Source: Massilia sp. Leaf139 (lineage in GTDB: Bacteria > Pseudomonadota > Gammaproteobacteria > Burkholderiales > Burkholderiaceae_D). From it: a DNA stretch of 64,000 bases. The stretch lies in contig NZ_LMOJ01000001.1 in assembly GCF_001424165.1 (NCBI RefSeq), positions 523,194-587,193 on the forward strand, read 5' to 3'. The notes under the pieces were generated by a model, which was not told the DNA's origin, did no database searches, and saw nothing but the letters and a program-made list of their open reading frames with translations. Shown one piece after another: positions 45,884 to 55,322 of the stretch (positions are counted from its first letter, which is position 1; each line of letters opens with the position of its first letter). The position numbers and the translations under genes are program-made.

Positions 45884-47200
45884 ATGTTGAGCTACCGCCA
45901 CGCCTTTCACGCGGGTAACCACGCCGACGTCCTCAAGCATTTTGTCCAAGTGCAATTGCACGAGTATATGAATCAAAAGGACACCGCCTACACCTACATC
46001 GACACCCACTCGGGCGCCGGCGTGTATGCGCTCGACAGCAGCTTTGCCTCCAAGAACGCCGAGTTCGACACCGGCATCGGCCCGCTCTGGGGCCGCACCG
46101 ACCTGCCGCCGGCGCTGGCCGCCTACGTCGACCTGGTGAAAGGCATGAACCCGAGCGGCAAGATGCGCTACTACCCGGGTTCGCCCTGGGTGGCCGACCA
46201 GATGACGCGTCCGGACGACCGCCTGCGCCTGTTCGAACTGCATCCGGCCGACAGCAAGATCCTTGCCGACAATTTCCGCAAGGCGGAAGCGCACAAGGCA
46301 GAGCAGGGCGAGCGTTCGCGCGGCAAGCGCGTGATGATCGAGCGCGGCGACGGTTTCCTCAGCATGAAAGCGCTGCTGCCGCCGCCGTCGCGCCGCGCGC
46401 TGGTGCTGATCGACCCGCCCTACGAGATGAAGGACGATTACCGCAAGGTGAAGGATGCGCTGGAAGAAGCCCTGGGGCGCTTCCCGAGCGGCATCTTCGC
46501 TGTCTGGTATCCGGTGCTGCAGCGGATGGAATCGCGCCAGTTCGCCGACCGCCTGAAACGCCTGCCGGCCAAGGAATGGCTGAACGTGACGCTGACCGTG
46601 TCGACGCCGGGGCCGGACGGCTTCGGTTTGCACAGCAGCGGCATGTTCATCCTGAATCCGCCGTATACGCTGGAACCCATGCTGCGCGAAGTGATGCCCT
46701 ACCTGGTGAAGGTGCTGGGCAAGGATGCGGGCGCCAGCTTCGTGATCGAGCGCGGCACCCAGGTCACGGGGGCGGCCGCCGCCCGCGTCGGCGCCGGCGG
46801 TAGCGCGCGCCAGCCGGTCGGCAATGCGCGCCGCGCCAGCCCGCTGTCGGGTGCCGGCAGCCTGCGCCTGCCGGGCCAGGCCGCGCCGGTGCGTGCGCCT
46901 GCCGAGCCGGTTGATGCGCGCCGTCCGGATGGCGCTGCCGCGACCAAGGTCGGCGCCGCCGAGCGCGCGCGCCGCTTCTCTCGTCCGCAAGAGGCGGTAC
47001 CGACGGGCGAGGCCCGTCCGGCGCGCCGCCGCGACAATAGCGGCGAGCGTCCGGACGAGCGTTTCGATCCGGCCCGCGAGCCATCGAAGGCGCCGCGTGC
47101 CCGCTACAGCGACGAGCGTCCGGCACGCGCCGCCAGCGGGCGCCCGACGGCGGGGCGTCCGGATGCGCGCGGCCCCGCCGGCCCGCGCAAGCGCGGCTGA
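45884..47200 (+). CDS. rlmJ: 23S rRNA A2030 N6-methyltransferase RlmJ with long basic tail
   Basis: A 438-residue protein. Residues 1-~290 match RlmJ, which methylates A2030 of 23S rRNA: MLSYRHAFHAGNHADVLKH opening, FELHPAD, and the catalytic LIDPPYEMKDDY (DPPY motif). E. coli RlmJ ends near residue 280. Here ~145 more residues follow, rich in Arg, Ala, Pro and Gly (RRDNSGERPDERFDPARE, ending GPRKRG), without hydrophobic core, so they are likely disordered and able to bind RNA. The frame runs cleanly to the stop at 47200, so it is not a frameshift artefact in this sequence. Confidence 0.92.
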   Translation: MLSYRHAFHAGNHADVLKHFVQVQLHEYMNQKDTAYTYIDTHSGAGVYALDSSFASKNAEFDTGIGPLWGRTDLPPALAAYVDLVKGMNPSGKMRYYPGSPWVADQMTRPDDRLRLFELHPADSKILADNFRKAEAHKAEQGERSRGKRVMIERGDGFLSMKALLPPPSRRALVLIDPPYEMKDDYRKVKDALEEALGRFPSGIFAVWYPVLQRMESRQFADRLKRLPAKEWLNVTLTVSTPGPDGFGLHSSGMFILNPPYTLEPMLREVMPYLVKVLGKDAGASFVIERGTQVTGAAAARVGAGGSARQPVGNARRASPLSGAGSLRLPGQAAPVRAPAEPVDARRPDGAAATKVGAAERARRFSRPQEAVPTGEARPARRRDNSGERPDERFDPAREPSKAPRARYSDERPARAASGRPTAGRPDARGPAGPRKRG

Positions 47201-47407
47201 GGTTTGCGCCTGTCCATCACCTGCCGCAGCACGTCCGGATGGGCGTGGGCGGCGCATTTGCGCAACGCGGCAGCGCGTTCGTTTCGATGTAAAAATGTAA
47301 AGATTAGCGCGATGGTGTATAGTCGGTAGAGGTGCGCAAACGATGCGTGCGCCTTCCCGCGCCTGCTATGAAGCAAGTGTCTGTCGCAAGGGTTTTCAGG
47401 AGTCTAC

Positions 47408-48682
47408 ATGCTTGCCGAAGTGAGGGCGGTATCGGCACCGATGCTGTCCGACGAATTTTTCCTGGCGCGCCAGCCCATCCTGGGCCGCGACCAGCACCTG
47501 ATTGCTTACGAGCTGCTCTTTCGTGCAGCCGGCGAGCATGACGACGCACGCCTCACCGACGGCGCCGCGGCGACCGCGGCCGTCATTTCCCATGCGTCCC
47601 AGCTCGGCCTGGAGCAGGTCGTGGGCAACAAGCTGGCATTCGTCAACGTCGACGACGTTGTCCTGATGAGCGATTTCGTTCGCTTCCTGCCACCGCATAA
47701 GGTTATCCTCGAAATCCTCGAAACCGTCAAGCCGACCGAGCCGTTGCTGGCGCGCGTGGCCGAGCTGAAGGAACTCGGCTTCAAGTTCGCGCTCGACGAT
47801 GTCGTCGACCATAGCGCCGAGGTCGACAAGCTGCTGGGCCTGGTCGACGTGGTGAAAATCGACCTGCAGGGTGTGGCGCACGCGGCGCTGGGGCATCTGA
47901 CGGCTTCCCTGCGCAAGAGCGGCAAGAAGCTGCTGGCGGAAAAGGTCGAAACCCAGCAGGAATTCCGCCTGTGCCAGGAACTCGGCTTCGATTATTTCCA
48001 GGGCTATTATTTCGCGCGGCCCGTGATCCTCAGCGGACGCAAGATCACGCCTTCCGAAATGGGCATCCTGCACCTGCAAAAGCTGATCAATTCCGATGCC
48101 GACGACGCCACCATCGAGACCGCCGTCAAGCGCGATCCGCTCATCAGCCTGAACCTGCTGCGCCTGGTGAACAGCCGCGCCGCCGGGCCCGAGCGCCGCA
48201 TCGAGTCGGTGGCCGAGGCACTGACCCAGCTGGGGCGCAAGCAGTTGCGGCGCTGGCTGCAGATCCTGATGTTTGCCGCGCCGGGCAGCAAGGTCGAGCT
48301 CACATCGCCCCTGCTGCAGCTGGCCACCACGCGCGGGAAGCTGCTCGAGCTGATGTCGCTGCAGGTGCGGCCGGGCGACGTCGTCGGCGCTGAGCGCGCC
48401 TTCACGGTCGGCATCATGTCGCTGGCCGACGCCCTGTTCTCGATACCGATGCCCGACATCCTCGACAACGTCGAGCTGGCCGACGACGTGCGCGCCGCGC
48501 TACTGGGCCGGGCAGGGGATCTGGGGGCGATGCTCGACGTGGTCGAACGCCTGGAAAACGCCGATACCGGCCGCCAGTTCAGCGCCGCCCTGCGCCGCCT
48601 GAACCTGACCTCGAAGCAGGTGCGCGAAATCGAGCTGGCCGCCTTCGACTGGGTGCGCGAGCTGGTGCACGACGCGGCTTGA
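47408..48682 (+). CDS. EAL-HDOD signalling protein (degenerate EAL)
   Basis: A 424-residue protein. The N-terminal EAL-like domain has AYELLFR in place of EALxR, ILEILE in place of ELTE, FALDDVVDHS in place of IDDFGTGYSS, and AEKVET. Several metal-binding residues are altered, so it probably does not cleave c-di-GMP, though binding remains possible. A HDOD domain follows from about residue 220 (LINSDADDATIETAVKRDPLISLNLLRLVNSRA). This YuxH/CdgJ-type architecture is known to affect motility in other bacteria. A TATAGT at 47318-47323 could be its -10. Confidence 0.85.
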   Translation: MLAEVRAVSAPMLSDEFFLARQPILGRDQHLIAYELLFRAAGEHDDARLTDGAAATAAVISHASQLGLEQVVGNKLAFVNVDDVVLMSDFVRFLPPHKVILEILETVKPTEPLLARVAELKELGFKFALDDVVDHSAEVDKLLGLVDVVKIDLQGVAHAALGHLTASLRKSGKKLLAEKVETQQEFRLCQELGFDYFQGYYFARPVILSGRKITPSEMGILHLQKLINSDADDATIETAVKRDPLISLNLLRLVNSRAAGPERRIESVAEALTQLGRKQLRRWLQILMFAAPGSKVELTSPLLQLATTRGKLLELMSLQVRPGDVVGAERAFTVGIMSLADALFSIPMPDILDNVELADDVRAALLGRAGDLGAMLDVVERLENADTGRQFSAALRRLNLTSKQVREIELAAFDWVRELVHDAA

Positions 48683-48721
48683 TCGACGTGGGTTGAATCA
48701 CGCCGGCACCGACGAACAAAC

Positions 48722-49471
48722 TTATTGACCGAGGAACAAAAACACCGTCGGCTTCTTATGGAAATCCGGCATCTTCCCGCCCGCCAGCTGCGCCTTCCAC
48801 TTGGCGGCAGTCAAGGTGCGCACCGACTCGCTCGCCAGCGACAGATCCGTCGCGACGCAGATCAGGGTGCCCGGCTGACAGGCGCCGGCCAGGGCTTCGA
48901 GCATCTGCCCGTTGCGATACGGCGTTTCGATCAGCAATTGGGTCTGCTTTTCAGCCCGCGAGCGTGATTCCAGTTCGCGGATGCGCTTGGTGCGCGCGGC
49001 CGCATCGGTCGGCAGGTAGCCGTTGAAGGCGAAGCTCTGGCCGTTCAGGCCGCTTGCCATCACGGCCAGCAGCAGCGACGAGGGCCCGACCAGCGGCCGC
49101 ACCGTCACCCCATGCTGGTGCGCCAGGCGCACGAGATCGGCGCCGGGGTCGGCCACGGCGGGCACGCCCGCTTCCGAGACGAGACCGGCATCCTCGCCCG
49201 CCAGCAGTGGCTCGAGCAGTTGCGCCAGGGCCGCGGCCGGGGTATTGACGTTGAGTTCGGTGATGCGGATTTCCTGCAAGGGTTTGGCCAGCGGATGGTC
49301 GATTGCGACCAGTTTCAGGAAGGCGCGCGCCGTCTTCGCGTTTTCGGCGACGAAATAGCTCAGTTGCGAAGTAATCGCCTGCACCTGGCCGGGCAGGACG
49401 TGGGACAGGGCGCCGGGAGCAGCGTCGGTGGGACCAAGGGTGTTCGGAATCAGGTAAAGGGTGCCGGGCAT
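48722..49471 (-). CDS. SAM methyltransferase of the tetrapyrrole-methylase fold (RsmI-like)
   Basis: A 249-residue protein opening MPGTLYLIPNTLGPT, with the glycine-rich VSEAGVPAVADPGADLVRLAH and GPSSLLLAVMASGLNGQSFAFNGYLP motifs of the RsmI/CobA fold. RsmI itself methylates the ribose of C1402 in 16S rRNA and is usually near 280-290 residues. This shorter form, sited next to yceF, is a common separate group whose substrate is not known to me. It lies 15 bp after yceF on the same strand, as an operon. Confidence 0.8.
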   Translation of the reverse strand: MPGTLYLIPNTLGPTDAAPGALSHVLPGQVQAITSQLSYFVAENAKTARAFLKLVAIDHPLAKPLQEIRITELNVNTPAAALAQLLEPLLAGEDAGLVSEAGVPAVADPGADLVRLAHQHGVTVRPLVGPSSLLLAVMASGLNGQSFAFNGYLPTDAAARTKRIRELESRSRAEKQTQLLIETPYRNGQMLEALAGACQPGTLICVATDLSLASESVRTLTAAKWKAQLAGGKMPDFHKKPTVFLFLGQ

Positions 49472-49486
49472 GGATGGTGAAATAAA

Positions 49487-50122
49487 TTAGAGGCCGAAGA
49501 AAGCGACGCCCGCGCGGCGCAGCATGCCCGTCAGGGCGATCAGCGGCAGGCCGGTGAGGGCGGTCGGGTCGGAAGAATCGATGCGTTCGAGGAGGGCGAT
49601 GCCCAGGCCCTCGTTCTTGGCGCTGCCGGCGCAATCGTAGGGCTGCTCGATGCGCAGGTAGGCGTCGAGTTCGGCGTCCGGCAGGTCGCGGAAGCGGACG
49701 AAGACCTGTACATTCTCTACCTGCGCGACCTGCGCCGCCTGCGCGGCATCGGCCACGCGGCCGTCCCACAGGCATAGCGCCGTATGGAACACCACTTCGC
49801 GCCCGCGCATCTGCCGGAGTTGCGCCAGGGCGCGCGCATGGTCGCCCGGCTTGCCGATCTGTTCGCCATCCAGGGTCGCGACCTGGTCGGAGCCGATCAC
49901 CAGCGCGCCCGGGTGGAGACGGGCGATCGCCTCGGCCTTGGCGCGCGCCAGGCGCAGGGCGGTGTCCTGCGGCGCCTCGCCGGGCAGGGGCGTTTCGTCG
50001 ATGTGCGGGGCAATCGCTTCGAAGGGCAGCTGCAGGCGTCCGAGCAGTTCGCGACGGTAGCTGGAGCTCGATGCAAGAATCAGGCGCAAGGTCGGGCGCG
50101 ATGCAGAAGAACTTGGTATCAT
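49487..50122 (-). CDS. yceF: Maf-family nucleotide pyrophosphatase, YceF type
   Basis: A 211-residue house-cleaning enzyme that hydrolyses modified nucleotides. The YceF branch prefers m7GTP. Motifs: LILASSSSYRRELL, VIGSDQVATLDGEQIGKP, and CAGSAKNEGLGIALLERIDSSDPTALTGLPL, all closer to YceF than to YhdE (Maf). It diverges from yceD, as in E. coli. The ATG at 50122 was chosen because the frame upstream lacks family similarity. Confidence 0.92.
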   Translation of the reverse strand: MIPSSSASRPTLRLILASSSSYRRELLGRLQLPFEAIAPHIDETPLPGEAPQDTALRLARAKAEAIARLHPGALVIGSDQVATLDGEQIGKPGDHARALAQLRQMRGREVVFHTALCLWDGRVADAAQAAQVAQVENVQVFVRFRDLPDAELDAYLRIEQPYDCAGSAKNEGLGIALLERIDSSDPTALTGLPLIALTGMLRRAGVAFFGL

Positions 50123-50279
50123 GTGCGCGGTCAAAAGCAGAAGTATAAGAAAAACTGATCGATGTCGCATCCCGGCAAGCAATGCCGATGAATGGGCGAT
50201 GCAAAGCGCAACATACCGCAGCGCGCCGTGGATCGCTGCAACAGATCGCGCCGCCGCGGCAAAAAAACGCGGCAAGGCT

Positions 50280-50309
50280 TTGACTGCACGCGGATAACCC
50301 TGTTATTAT
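50280..50309 (+). promoter_or_regulatory. Promoter of yceD-rpmF
   Basis: TTGACT (50280-50285), an 18-bp spacer, then TGT-TATTAT (-10 at 50304-50309 with an extended TG). It lies 28 bp before the yceD ATG. Confidence 0.8.
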
Positions 50310-50337
50310 CGCAGGTTTTCCGGGGACGTTTTCTGCA

Positions 50338-50835
50338 ATGAGTGCATTTGTCATCGACGCCTTTGAATTCTGCCGCACCGGCGGCTTTCGCGAAGGGGTG
50401 ACCCCAGTCACGGAAATGACCCGCCTGGCTGCCGACTGCGCCAACGACAGCGGCGAGATCGCCTGGTCGATCCAGGGCGGAACGACGCCGCAAGGCTATC
50501 CGACCATGACCCTGTCGGTTGCCGGCCCGGTGCAGCTGGTATGCCAGCGTTGCCTGGCCCCGTTCGACTACCGCATCGATTCGTCCACCCAGCTGGTGCT
50601 GGGACGCGACGACGAGGAAGCCGACGGGATGGAAGAAGTCCTCGACGACGAGAGCATCGACGTGATCGTCGGCAGCCACACTGCCGATATCCGCGAGCTG
50701 CTCGAGGACGAAGCGCTGCTGGCCCTGCCGCAGGCGCCGAAACACGAGGTATGTCCGGGCGCCACGCCCCTCGATAACCTGAAGTCTGAAAAGGTATCGC
50801 CGTTCGCCGGCTTGAAGAACCTGAAATCCGAATAA
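50338..50835 (+). CDS. yceD: YceD/DUF177 family protein
   Basis: A 165-residue protein of the YceD family, which is needed for proper 23S rRNA accumulation in bacteria and plants, and whose gene is almost always beside rpmF. Marks are FEFCRTGG, VCQRCLAPFDYRID (CxxC pair), DESIDV and the ending CPGATPLDNLKSEKVSPFAGLKNL. It is translated ahead of rpmF from the strong promoter at 50280. The order yceF-yceD-rpmF-plsX is the same as in E. coli. Confidence 0.93.
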   Translation: MSAFVIDAFEFCRTGGFREGVTPVTEMTRLAADCANDSGEIAWSIQGGTTPQGYPTMTLSVAGPVQLVCQRCLAPFDYRIDSSTQLVLGRDDEEADGMEEVLDDESIDVIVGSHTADIRELLEDEALLALPQAPKHEVCPGATPLDNLKSEKVSPFAGLKNLKSE

Positions 50836-50888
50836 GCCGTATTGGCAAATAAGTCGTAGTAGGCAGTTGTAGTCAAACGCGCGCACAG

Positions 50889-50953
50889 TCGAGTATGTCA
50901 GGGCAGCGTTTCAAATATTCCGGCAATCGTGAGATTGCCGGTGGGATACTCGA
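50889..50953. promoter_or_regulatory. Nested inverted repeat between yceD and rpmF
   Basis: Outer arms TCGAGTAT (50889-50896) and ATACTCGA (50946-50953) and inner arms CCGGCAAT (50920-50927) and ATTGCCGG (50934-50941) are all perfect. As RNA this gives two stacked stems with an asymmetric internal loop. It lacks a T run, so it is not an ordinary terminator. It lies upstream of the rpmF -10. Confidence 0.6.
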
Positions 50954-50978
50954 TGTGCATGTTTTTGCAAATCGATTG

Positions 50979-50987
50979 TGTTAGAAT
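50979..50987 (+). promoter_or_regulatory. Extended -10 for rpmF
   Basis: TGT followed by TAGAAT (50982-50987), 28 bp before the rpmF ATG. There is no clear -35. AGGAG precedes the start codon. Confidence 0.5.
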
Positions 50988-51014
50988 TTTAGAACTTTAG
51001 TATTAGGAGTCATC

Positions 51015-51197
51015 ATGGCAGTTCAGCAGAATAAGAAGTCCCCATCGAAGCGCGGTATGCACCGTTCGCACGATTTCCTGGTTGCCCCTAACCTGGCAGT
51101 CGAGCCAACGACCGGTGAAACCCACCTGCGTCACCACATCAGCCCGAACGGCTTCTACCGTGGTCGCAAAGTCCTGAAGACCAAGAACGACGAGTAA
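51015..51197 (+). CDS. rpmF: 50S ribosomal protein bL32
   Basis: A 60-residue ribosomal protein. [20 protein letters not shown] and [20 protein letters not shown] are diagnostic. The form lacks the zinc-binding cysteines, like the E. coli protein. It lies between yceD and plsX, with a separate extended -10 and a terminator-like hairpin after it, so its level can differ from that of the fab genes. Confidence 0.98.
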   Translation: MAVQQNKKSPSKRGMHRSHDFLVAPNLAVEPTTGETHLRHHISPNGFYRGRKVLKTKNDE

Positions 51198-51223
51198 TCG
51201 CCGTCTTGTTTTTCTGTACCATG

Positions 51224-51266
51224 AAAGCGGTGCAACGTATGTTGAGTGCGTGGCGCCGCTTTTTTA
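51224..51266 (+). terminator. Terminator-like hairpin after rpmF
   Basis: AAAGCGG (51224-51230) pairs with CCGCTTT (51256-51262), followed by TTTATT. The loop contains a second small stem, CAAC-GTAT-GTTG. It may be partial, allowing read-through into plsX. Confidence 0.55.
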
Positions 51267-51385
51267 TTGTCCCCGGCTGCCCGATTTCGAGCACCATCAC
51301 GGTTGAAGTTCCAAACCGGCATCGCGCCGCAGAGCGCATGCATCTTCCCGCGCTCGTCGTTTAAGCCGCGGTATCGTTCCCAAAG

Positions 51386-52408
51386 ATGACAATTAAAATA
51401 TCCATCGACTGCATGGGCGGAGACCATGGTCCTTCCGTTACCATTCCGGCAGCACTCGCCTTCCTCAAGCAGCAGCCAGACGCGGAACTGATCCTCGTCG
51501 GCCTGGAGGACATCGTGCGCGCGGAACTGAAAAAGCACCACGCCGACGCGAATCCGCGCCTGACGATCAAGCACGCTTCCGAAGTCGTTGCGATGGACGA
51601 CCCGATCGAAGTCGCGCTGCGCCGCAAGAAGGATTCCTCGATGCGCGTCGCGGTCGAGCTCGTCAAAGAGGGCAGCGCCCACGTGTGCGTCTCGGCCGGC
51701 AATACCGGCGCCCTGATGGCCGTCTCGCGCTATGTCCTGAAAACCATGGCCGGCGTCGACCGTCCGGCGATCTGCTCGATCCTGCCGAACCAGAAGAACG
51801 GCCCGACCTACATGCTCGACCTCGGCGCGAACGTCGACTGCAGCCCGCATCACCTGCACCAGTTCGCGATCATGGGCGCCGTGCTGTTCGCGGCCATGGA
51901 AGGGCGCAAGCCTACCATCGGCCTGCTGAACGTCGGCACCGAAGAGATCAAGGGCAACGAGGTAGTCAAGGAGACCGCCGTCTTGCTGCGCGCCGACCAC
52001 GAGCGCGGCGCCCTGAATTTCTACGGCAACGTCGAAGGCAACGATATCTTCAAGGGCACGACCGACGTCGTCGTCTGCGACGGTTTCGTCGGCAACGTCA
52101 CCCTGAAGGCGATCGAAGGCCTGTCGCGCTTCATGAAAACGGTGTTCAAGCAAAGCTGGCTGTCCATGCTGGGCGCGCTGATCGCGCGCGGTGCCCTCAA
52201 GAAGCTCAATCCCGAACGCTACAATGGCGCCGGCCTGCTGGGCCTGAAGGGCATGGTCTTCAAGAGCCATGGCGGCGCCAACGCCTATGCTTTCGAATGG
52301 GCAATCCGCCGCGCTTTCGACGCAGCGAAATATAATGTACAAGAGCAATTGTCGGCGATGATCGCCGAACTGATGCCGGAAACCCCTGACGCACAGCGCC
52401 AGGTTTGA
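51386..52408 (+). CDS. plsX: Phosphate acyltransferase PlsX
   Basis: A 340-residue enzyme making acyl-phosphate from acyl-ACP, the first step toward phosphatidic acid by the PlsX/PlsY route. Marks are [46 protein letters not shown] and [13 protein letters not shown]. It is the first gene of the fatty-acid block. The preceding 188-bp gap has the rpmF hairpin and no other gene. It is 29 bp from fabH. Confidence 0.97.
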   Translation: MTIKISIDCMGGDHGPSVTIPAALAFLKQQPDAELILVGLEDIVRAELKKHHADANPRLTIKHASEVVAMDDPIEVALRRKKDSSMRVAVELVKEGSAHVCVSAGNTGALMAVSRYVLKTMAGVDRPAICSILPNQKNGPTYMLDLGANVDCSPHHLHQFAIMGAVLFAAMEGRKPTIGLLNVGTEEIKGNEVVKETAVLLRADHERGALNFYGNVEGNDIFKGTTDVVVCDGFVGNVTLKAIEGLSRFMKTVFKQSWLSMLGALIARGALKKLNPERYNGAGLLGLKGMVFKSHGGANAYAFEWAIRRAFDAAKYNVQEQLSAMIAELMPETPDAQRQV

Positions 52409-52437
52409 TTGACGACGGAAACTCGGGTGGAGACGTA

Positions 52438-53421
52438 ATGACTGTCTACAGCAAAATCATCGGCACCGGCAGCTACCTGCCGGCGCGCAGGGTCACCAAC
52501 GACGAACTGGCGGCGGAGCTCGCCGCCAAGGGCATCGAGACTTCGGACGAATGGATCGTGTCGCGCAGCGGCATTTCGGCGCGCCACTACGCCGCGGCCG
52601 ATCAGAATTCGTCGGATCTCGCGGTCGAGGCGGCGCGGCGTGCGCTCGAGATGGCAGGCAAGTCGGCGCTCGACATCGACATGGTGATCGTCGCCAGCTC
52701 GACCCCGGACTTCCAGGGCAGCTTCCCGAGCACCGCCTGTGTCGTCCAGCAAAAGCTGGGCATGACCAACCACAGCGCCGCCTTCGACGTGCAGGCCGTC
52801 TGCAGCGGCTTCGTGTATGCGGTCTCGACCGCCGACGCCTTTATCCGCGCCGGCATGCACAAGACGGTGCTGGTGATCGGCGCGGAAGTGTTCTCGCGCA
52901 TCCTGAATTTCGAAGACCGCACCACCTGCGTGCTGTTCGGCGACGGCGCCGGCGCCGTGGTGATGACGGCCTCGAACGAGCCGGGCATCCTGGCCTCGAA
53001 GCTGCACGCCGACGGCACCCATGCCGACATCCTCTCGATTCCGCCGAACCCGGCCGGCAGCGCCGCCAGCGGCGGCTTCCTGCACATGGATGGCCAGGCC
53101 GTGTTCAAGCTGGCCGTCACGGTGCTGGAAGAGGTCGCGGCCGAGGTGCTCGGCGCCGCGCGCATGCAGGCGTCCGACGTCGACTGGCTGATTCCGCACC
53201 AGGCGAATATCCGCATCATGAAGAGCACGGCCAAGAAGCTCGGCCTGCCGCTCGAACGCATGGTCGTCACGGTCGACGAGCATGGCAATACCTCGGCCGC
53301 CTCGATTCCGCTGGCGCTCGACCTTGCCGTGCGCGACGGCCGCATCAAAGCAGGCGACAATATCCTGATGGAAGGCGTCGGCGGCGGCTTTACCTGGGGC
53401 GCGATCCTGGCGCGCATGTAA
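52438..53421 (+). CDS. fabH: 3-oxoacyl-ACP synthase III (FabH)
   Basis: A 327-residue condensing enzyme that starts fatty-acid synthesis from acetyl-CoA and malonyl-ACP. The catalytic triad is visible: Cys122 in [12 protein letters not shown], His254 in PHQANIRI and Asn284 in HGNTSAAS. The start [15 protein letters not shown] at 52438 is the family start, although the frame is open 33 bp further upstream. It is followed 41 bp later by fabD. Confidence 0.97.
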   Translation: MTVYSKIIGTGSYLPARRVTNDELAAELAAKGIETSDEWIVSRSGISARHYAAADQNSSDLAVEAARRALEMAGKSALDIDMVIVASSTPDFQGSFPSTACVVQQKLGMTNHSAAFDVQAVCSGFVYAVSTADAFIRAGMHKTVLVIGAEVFSRILNFEDRTTCVLFGDGAGAVVMTASNEPGILASKLHADGTHADILSIPPNPAGSAASGGFLHMDGQAVFKLAVTVLEEVAAEVLGAARMQASDVDWLIPHQANIRIMKSTAKKLGLPLERMVVTVDEHGNTSAASIPLALDLAVRDGRIKAGDNILMEGVGGGFTWGAILARM

Positions 53422-53462
53422 GTCCGCCGGGGCCCCGCAAGTCAGTTTAGGAGAAGAAGAAA

Positions 53463-54401
53463 ATGAACAAATTCGCATTCCTGTTTACCGGCCAGGGCGC
53501 GCAAGCGGTCGGCATGCTCAATGGCTTCGCCGGCAACGCCGTCGTCGCGCAGACCGTGGCCGAAGCCTCGGACGCGCTGGGCATGGACATCGGCAAGCTG
53601 ATCGCCGAAGGCCCGAAGGAAGAACTGGATCTCACCACCAATACCCAGCCCGTCATGCTGACCGCGGCCGTGGCTGTCTACCGCGCCTGGATCGCCGCAG
53701 GCGGCCCGGCGCCATCGCTCGTTGCCGGCCATAGCCTGGGCGAATACTCGGCCCTGGTGGCCGCCGGCGTGATCGACTTCAAGGACGCGGTGCCGCTGGT
53801 GCGCTTCCGCGCCCAGGCGATGCAGGACGCGGTGCCGGTCGGGCAGGGCGGCATGGCCGTCGTGCTGGGCTTGTCCGCCGACGATGTGCACGCCGTGTGT
53901 GCGCAAGCCGCCCAGGGCGAGGTCGTCGAGGCCGTCAATTTCAACGAGCCGACCCAGATCGTGATCGCCGGCCACGCTGCCGCGATCGACCGCGCCTGCG
54001 AGATCGCCAAGGCCAAGGGCGCCAAGCGCGCCATGAAGCTGTCCGTCTCGGCGCCGTTCCACTCCTCGCTGCTGAAACCGGCCTCGGATCGACTGCGCGA
54101 CTACATGGCCACACTCACCTTCCATGCGCCGCGCATCGATTTGATTAACAATGTCGATGTCGCGATCCAGAACGATCCGGACGCGATCAAGGACGCCCTG
54201 GTGCGCCAGGCCGCTGGCCCGGTGCGCTGGGTCGAAACGATGCAGAAGATGGCCGCCACGGGCCTCACCCAGGTCATCGAATGCGCGCCGAGCAAGACCC
54301 TGATCGGCATGGCCAAGCGCATCGATCCGGTGCTGGTCGGCGAAGCGCTGACGGACCAGGCCGCGCTCGAACGTGTGCTGGCCGCCGTGCAAGGCAACTG
54401 A
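53463..54401 (+). CDS. fabD: Malonyl-CoA:ACP transacylase (FabD)
   Basis: A 312-residue enzyme that loads malonyl groups onto ACP. FLFTGQGAQ at the N-terminus and GHSLGEYSALVA with the nucleophile Ser91 are present, and a later PFHSSLL carries the catalytic His. AGGAGAAGAAG stands before the ATG. A regular step of the plsX-fabHDG-acpP-fabF run. Confidence 0.97.
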   Translation: MNKFAFLFTGQGAQAVGMLNGFAGNAVVAQTVAEASDALGMDIGKLIAEGPKEELDLTTNTQPVMLTAAVAVYRAWIAAGGPAPSLVAGHSLGEYSALVAAGVIDFKDAVPLVRFRAQAMQDAVPVGQGGMAVVLGLSADDVHAVCAQAAQGEVVEAVNFNEPTQIVIAGHAAAIDRACEIAKAKGAKRAMKLSVSAPFHSSLLKPASDRLRDYMATLTFHAPRIDLINNVDVAIQNDPDAIKDALVRQAAGPVRWVETMQKMAATGLTQVIECAPSKTLIGMAKRIDPVLVGEALTDQAALERVLAAVQGN

Positions 54402-54442
54402 GAAGGGCGCGTGCCCGACGTTTTAGATAGAACAGGAACCAC

Positions 54443-55180
54443 ATGAATCTGGAAAACCAAGTCGCTCTCGTCACCGGCGCCTCACGCGGCATCGGCAAGG
54501 CCATCGCCCTCGAGCTGGCCCGTCAAGGCGCAAAAGTCGTCGGCACAGCTACCAGCGACAGCGGCGCGCAGGCCATCACCGACTACCTCGCCGAATTTGG
54601 CGGCAAGGGCCTGGTGCTGAACGTCACCGACGCGGCCAACTGCACGGCCGTCATCGACGAGATCCAGAAGAGCTTCGGCGCCGTCGCCATTCTCGTCAAT
54701 AACGCCGGCATCACCCAGGACAACCTGGCCATGCGCATGAAGGACGAGGAGTGGGACAGCGTCATCGCGACCAACCTGACGGCCGTCGGCCGCCTGTCGC
54801 GCGCTGTGCTGCGCGGCATGATGAAGGCCAAACACGGCCGCATCATCAACATCACCTCGGTCGTCGGTTCGTCCGGCAACCCGGGCCAAATGAATTACGC
54901 CGCCGCCAAAGCGGGCGTGGCCGGCATGACCCGTGCGCTGGCGCGCGAGATCGGCAGCCGCAACATCACCGTCAACTGCGTCGCGCCCGGTTTCATCGAT
55001 ACCGACATGACCAAGGGACTCGGCGAAGGCCAGCACGAGGCATTGCTTACCCAAATTCCGCTGGGCCGCCTCGGCCAGCCGGAAGACATCGCCCATGCGG
55101 TGGCTTTCCTGGCCGGCCCGACTGCCAGCTATGTCACCGGCACGACCCTGCACGTGAATGGCGGCATGTACATGAATTAA
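54443..55180 (+). CDS. fabG: 3-oxoacyl-ACP reductase (FabG)
   Basis: A 245-residue NADPH-dependent short-chain dehydrogenase, the first reduction of the elongation cycle. The cofactor loop is TGASRGIG, NNAG holds the structural Asn, and the catalytic Ser/Tyr/Lys are in NITSVVGSSG and YAAAKAG. The family ending HVNGGMYM is present. The gene ends 191 bp before acpP; the gap holds a hairpin and an acpP promoter. Confidence 0.97.
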   Translation: MNLENQVALVTGASRGIGKAIALELARQGAKVVGTATSDSGAQAITDYLAEFGGKGLVLNVTDAANCTAVIDEIQKSFGAVAILVNNAGITQDNLAMRMKDEEWDSVIATNLTAVGRLSRAVLRGMMKAKHGRIINITSVVGSSGNPGQMNYAAAKAGVAGMTRALAREIGSRNITVNCVAPGFIDTDMTKGLGEGQHEALLTQIPLGRLGQPEDIAHAVAFLAGPTASYVTGTTLHVNGGMYMN

Positions 55181-55202
55181 TCGCGGGAATGGGCCGATGT
55201 CG

Positions 55203-55221
55203 ATCGTACGGGGCGTACGAT
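55203..55221. repeat. Short perfect hairpin after fabG
   Basis: ATCGTACG (55203-55210), loop GGG, CGTACGAT (55214-55221). It begins 22 bp after the fabG stop and has no T run. It could slow 3' decay of the fab mRNA or act as an operator. Confidence 0.45.
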
Positions 55222-55322
55222 TGAATCGTCCCGTTTTACATCGCGACAGAATCTCATCTTTTAGCAGGAGTTTCGGCCGAATTAGCGTCAGACGCCGAAA
55301 ATAGTTTTTCAGCGCGCAAACC

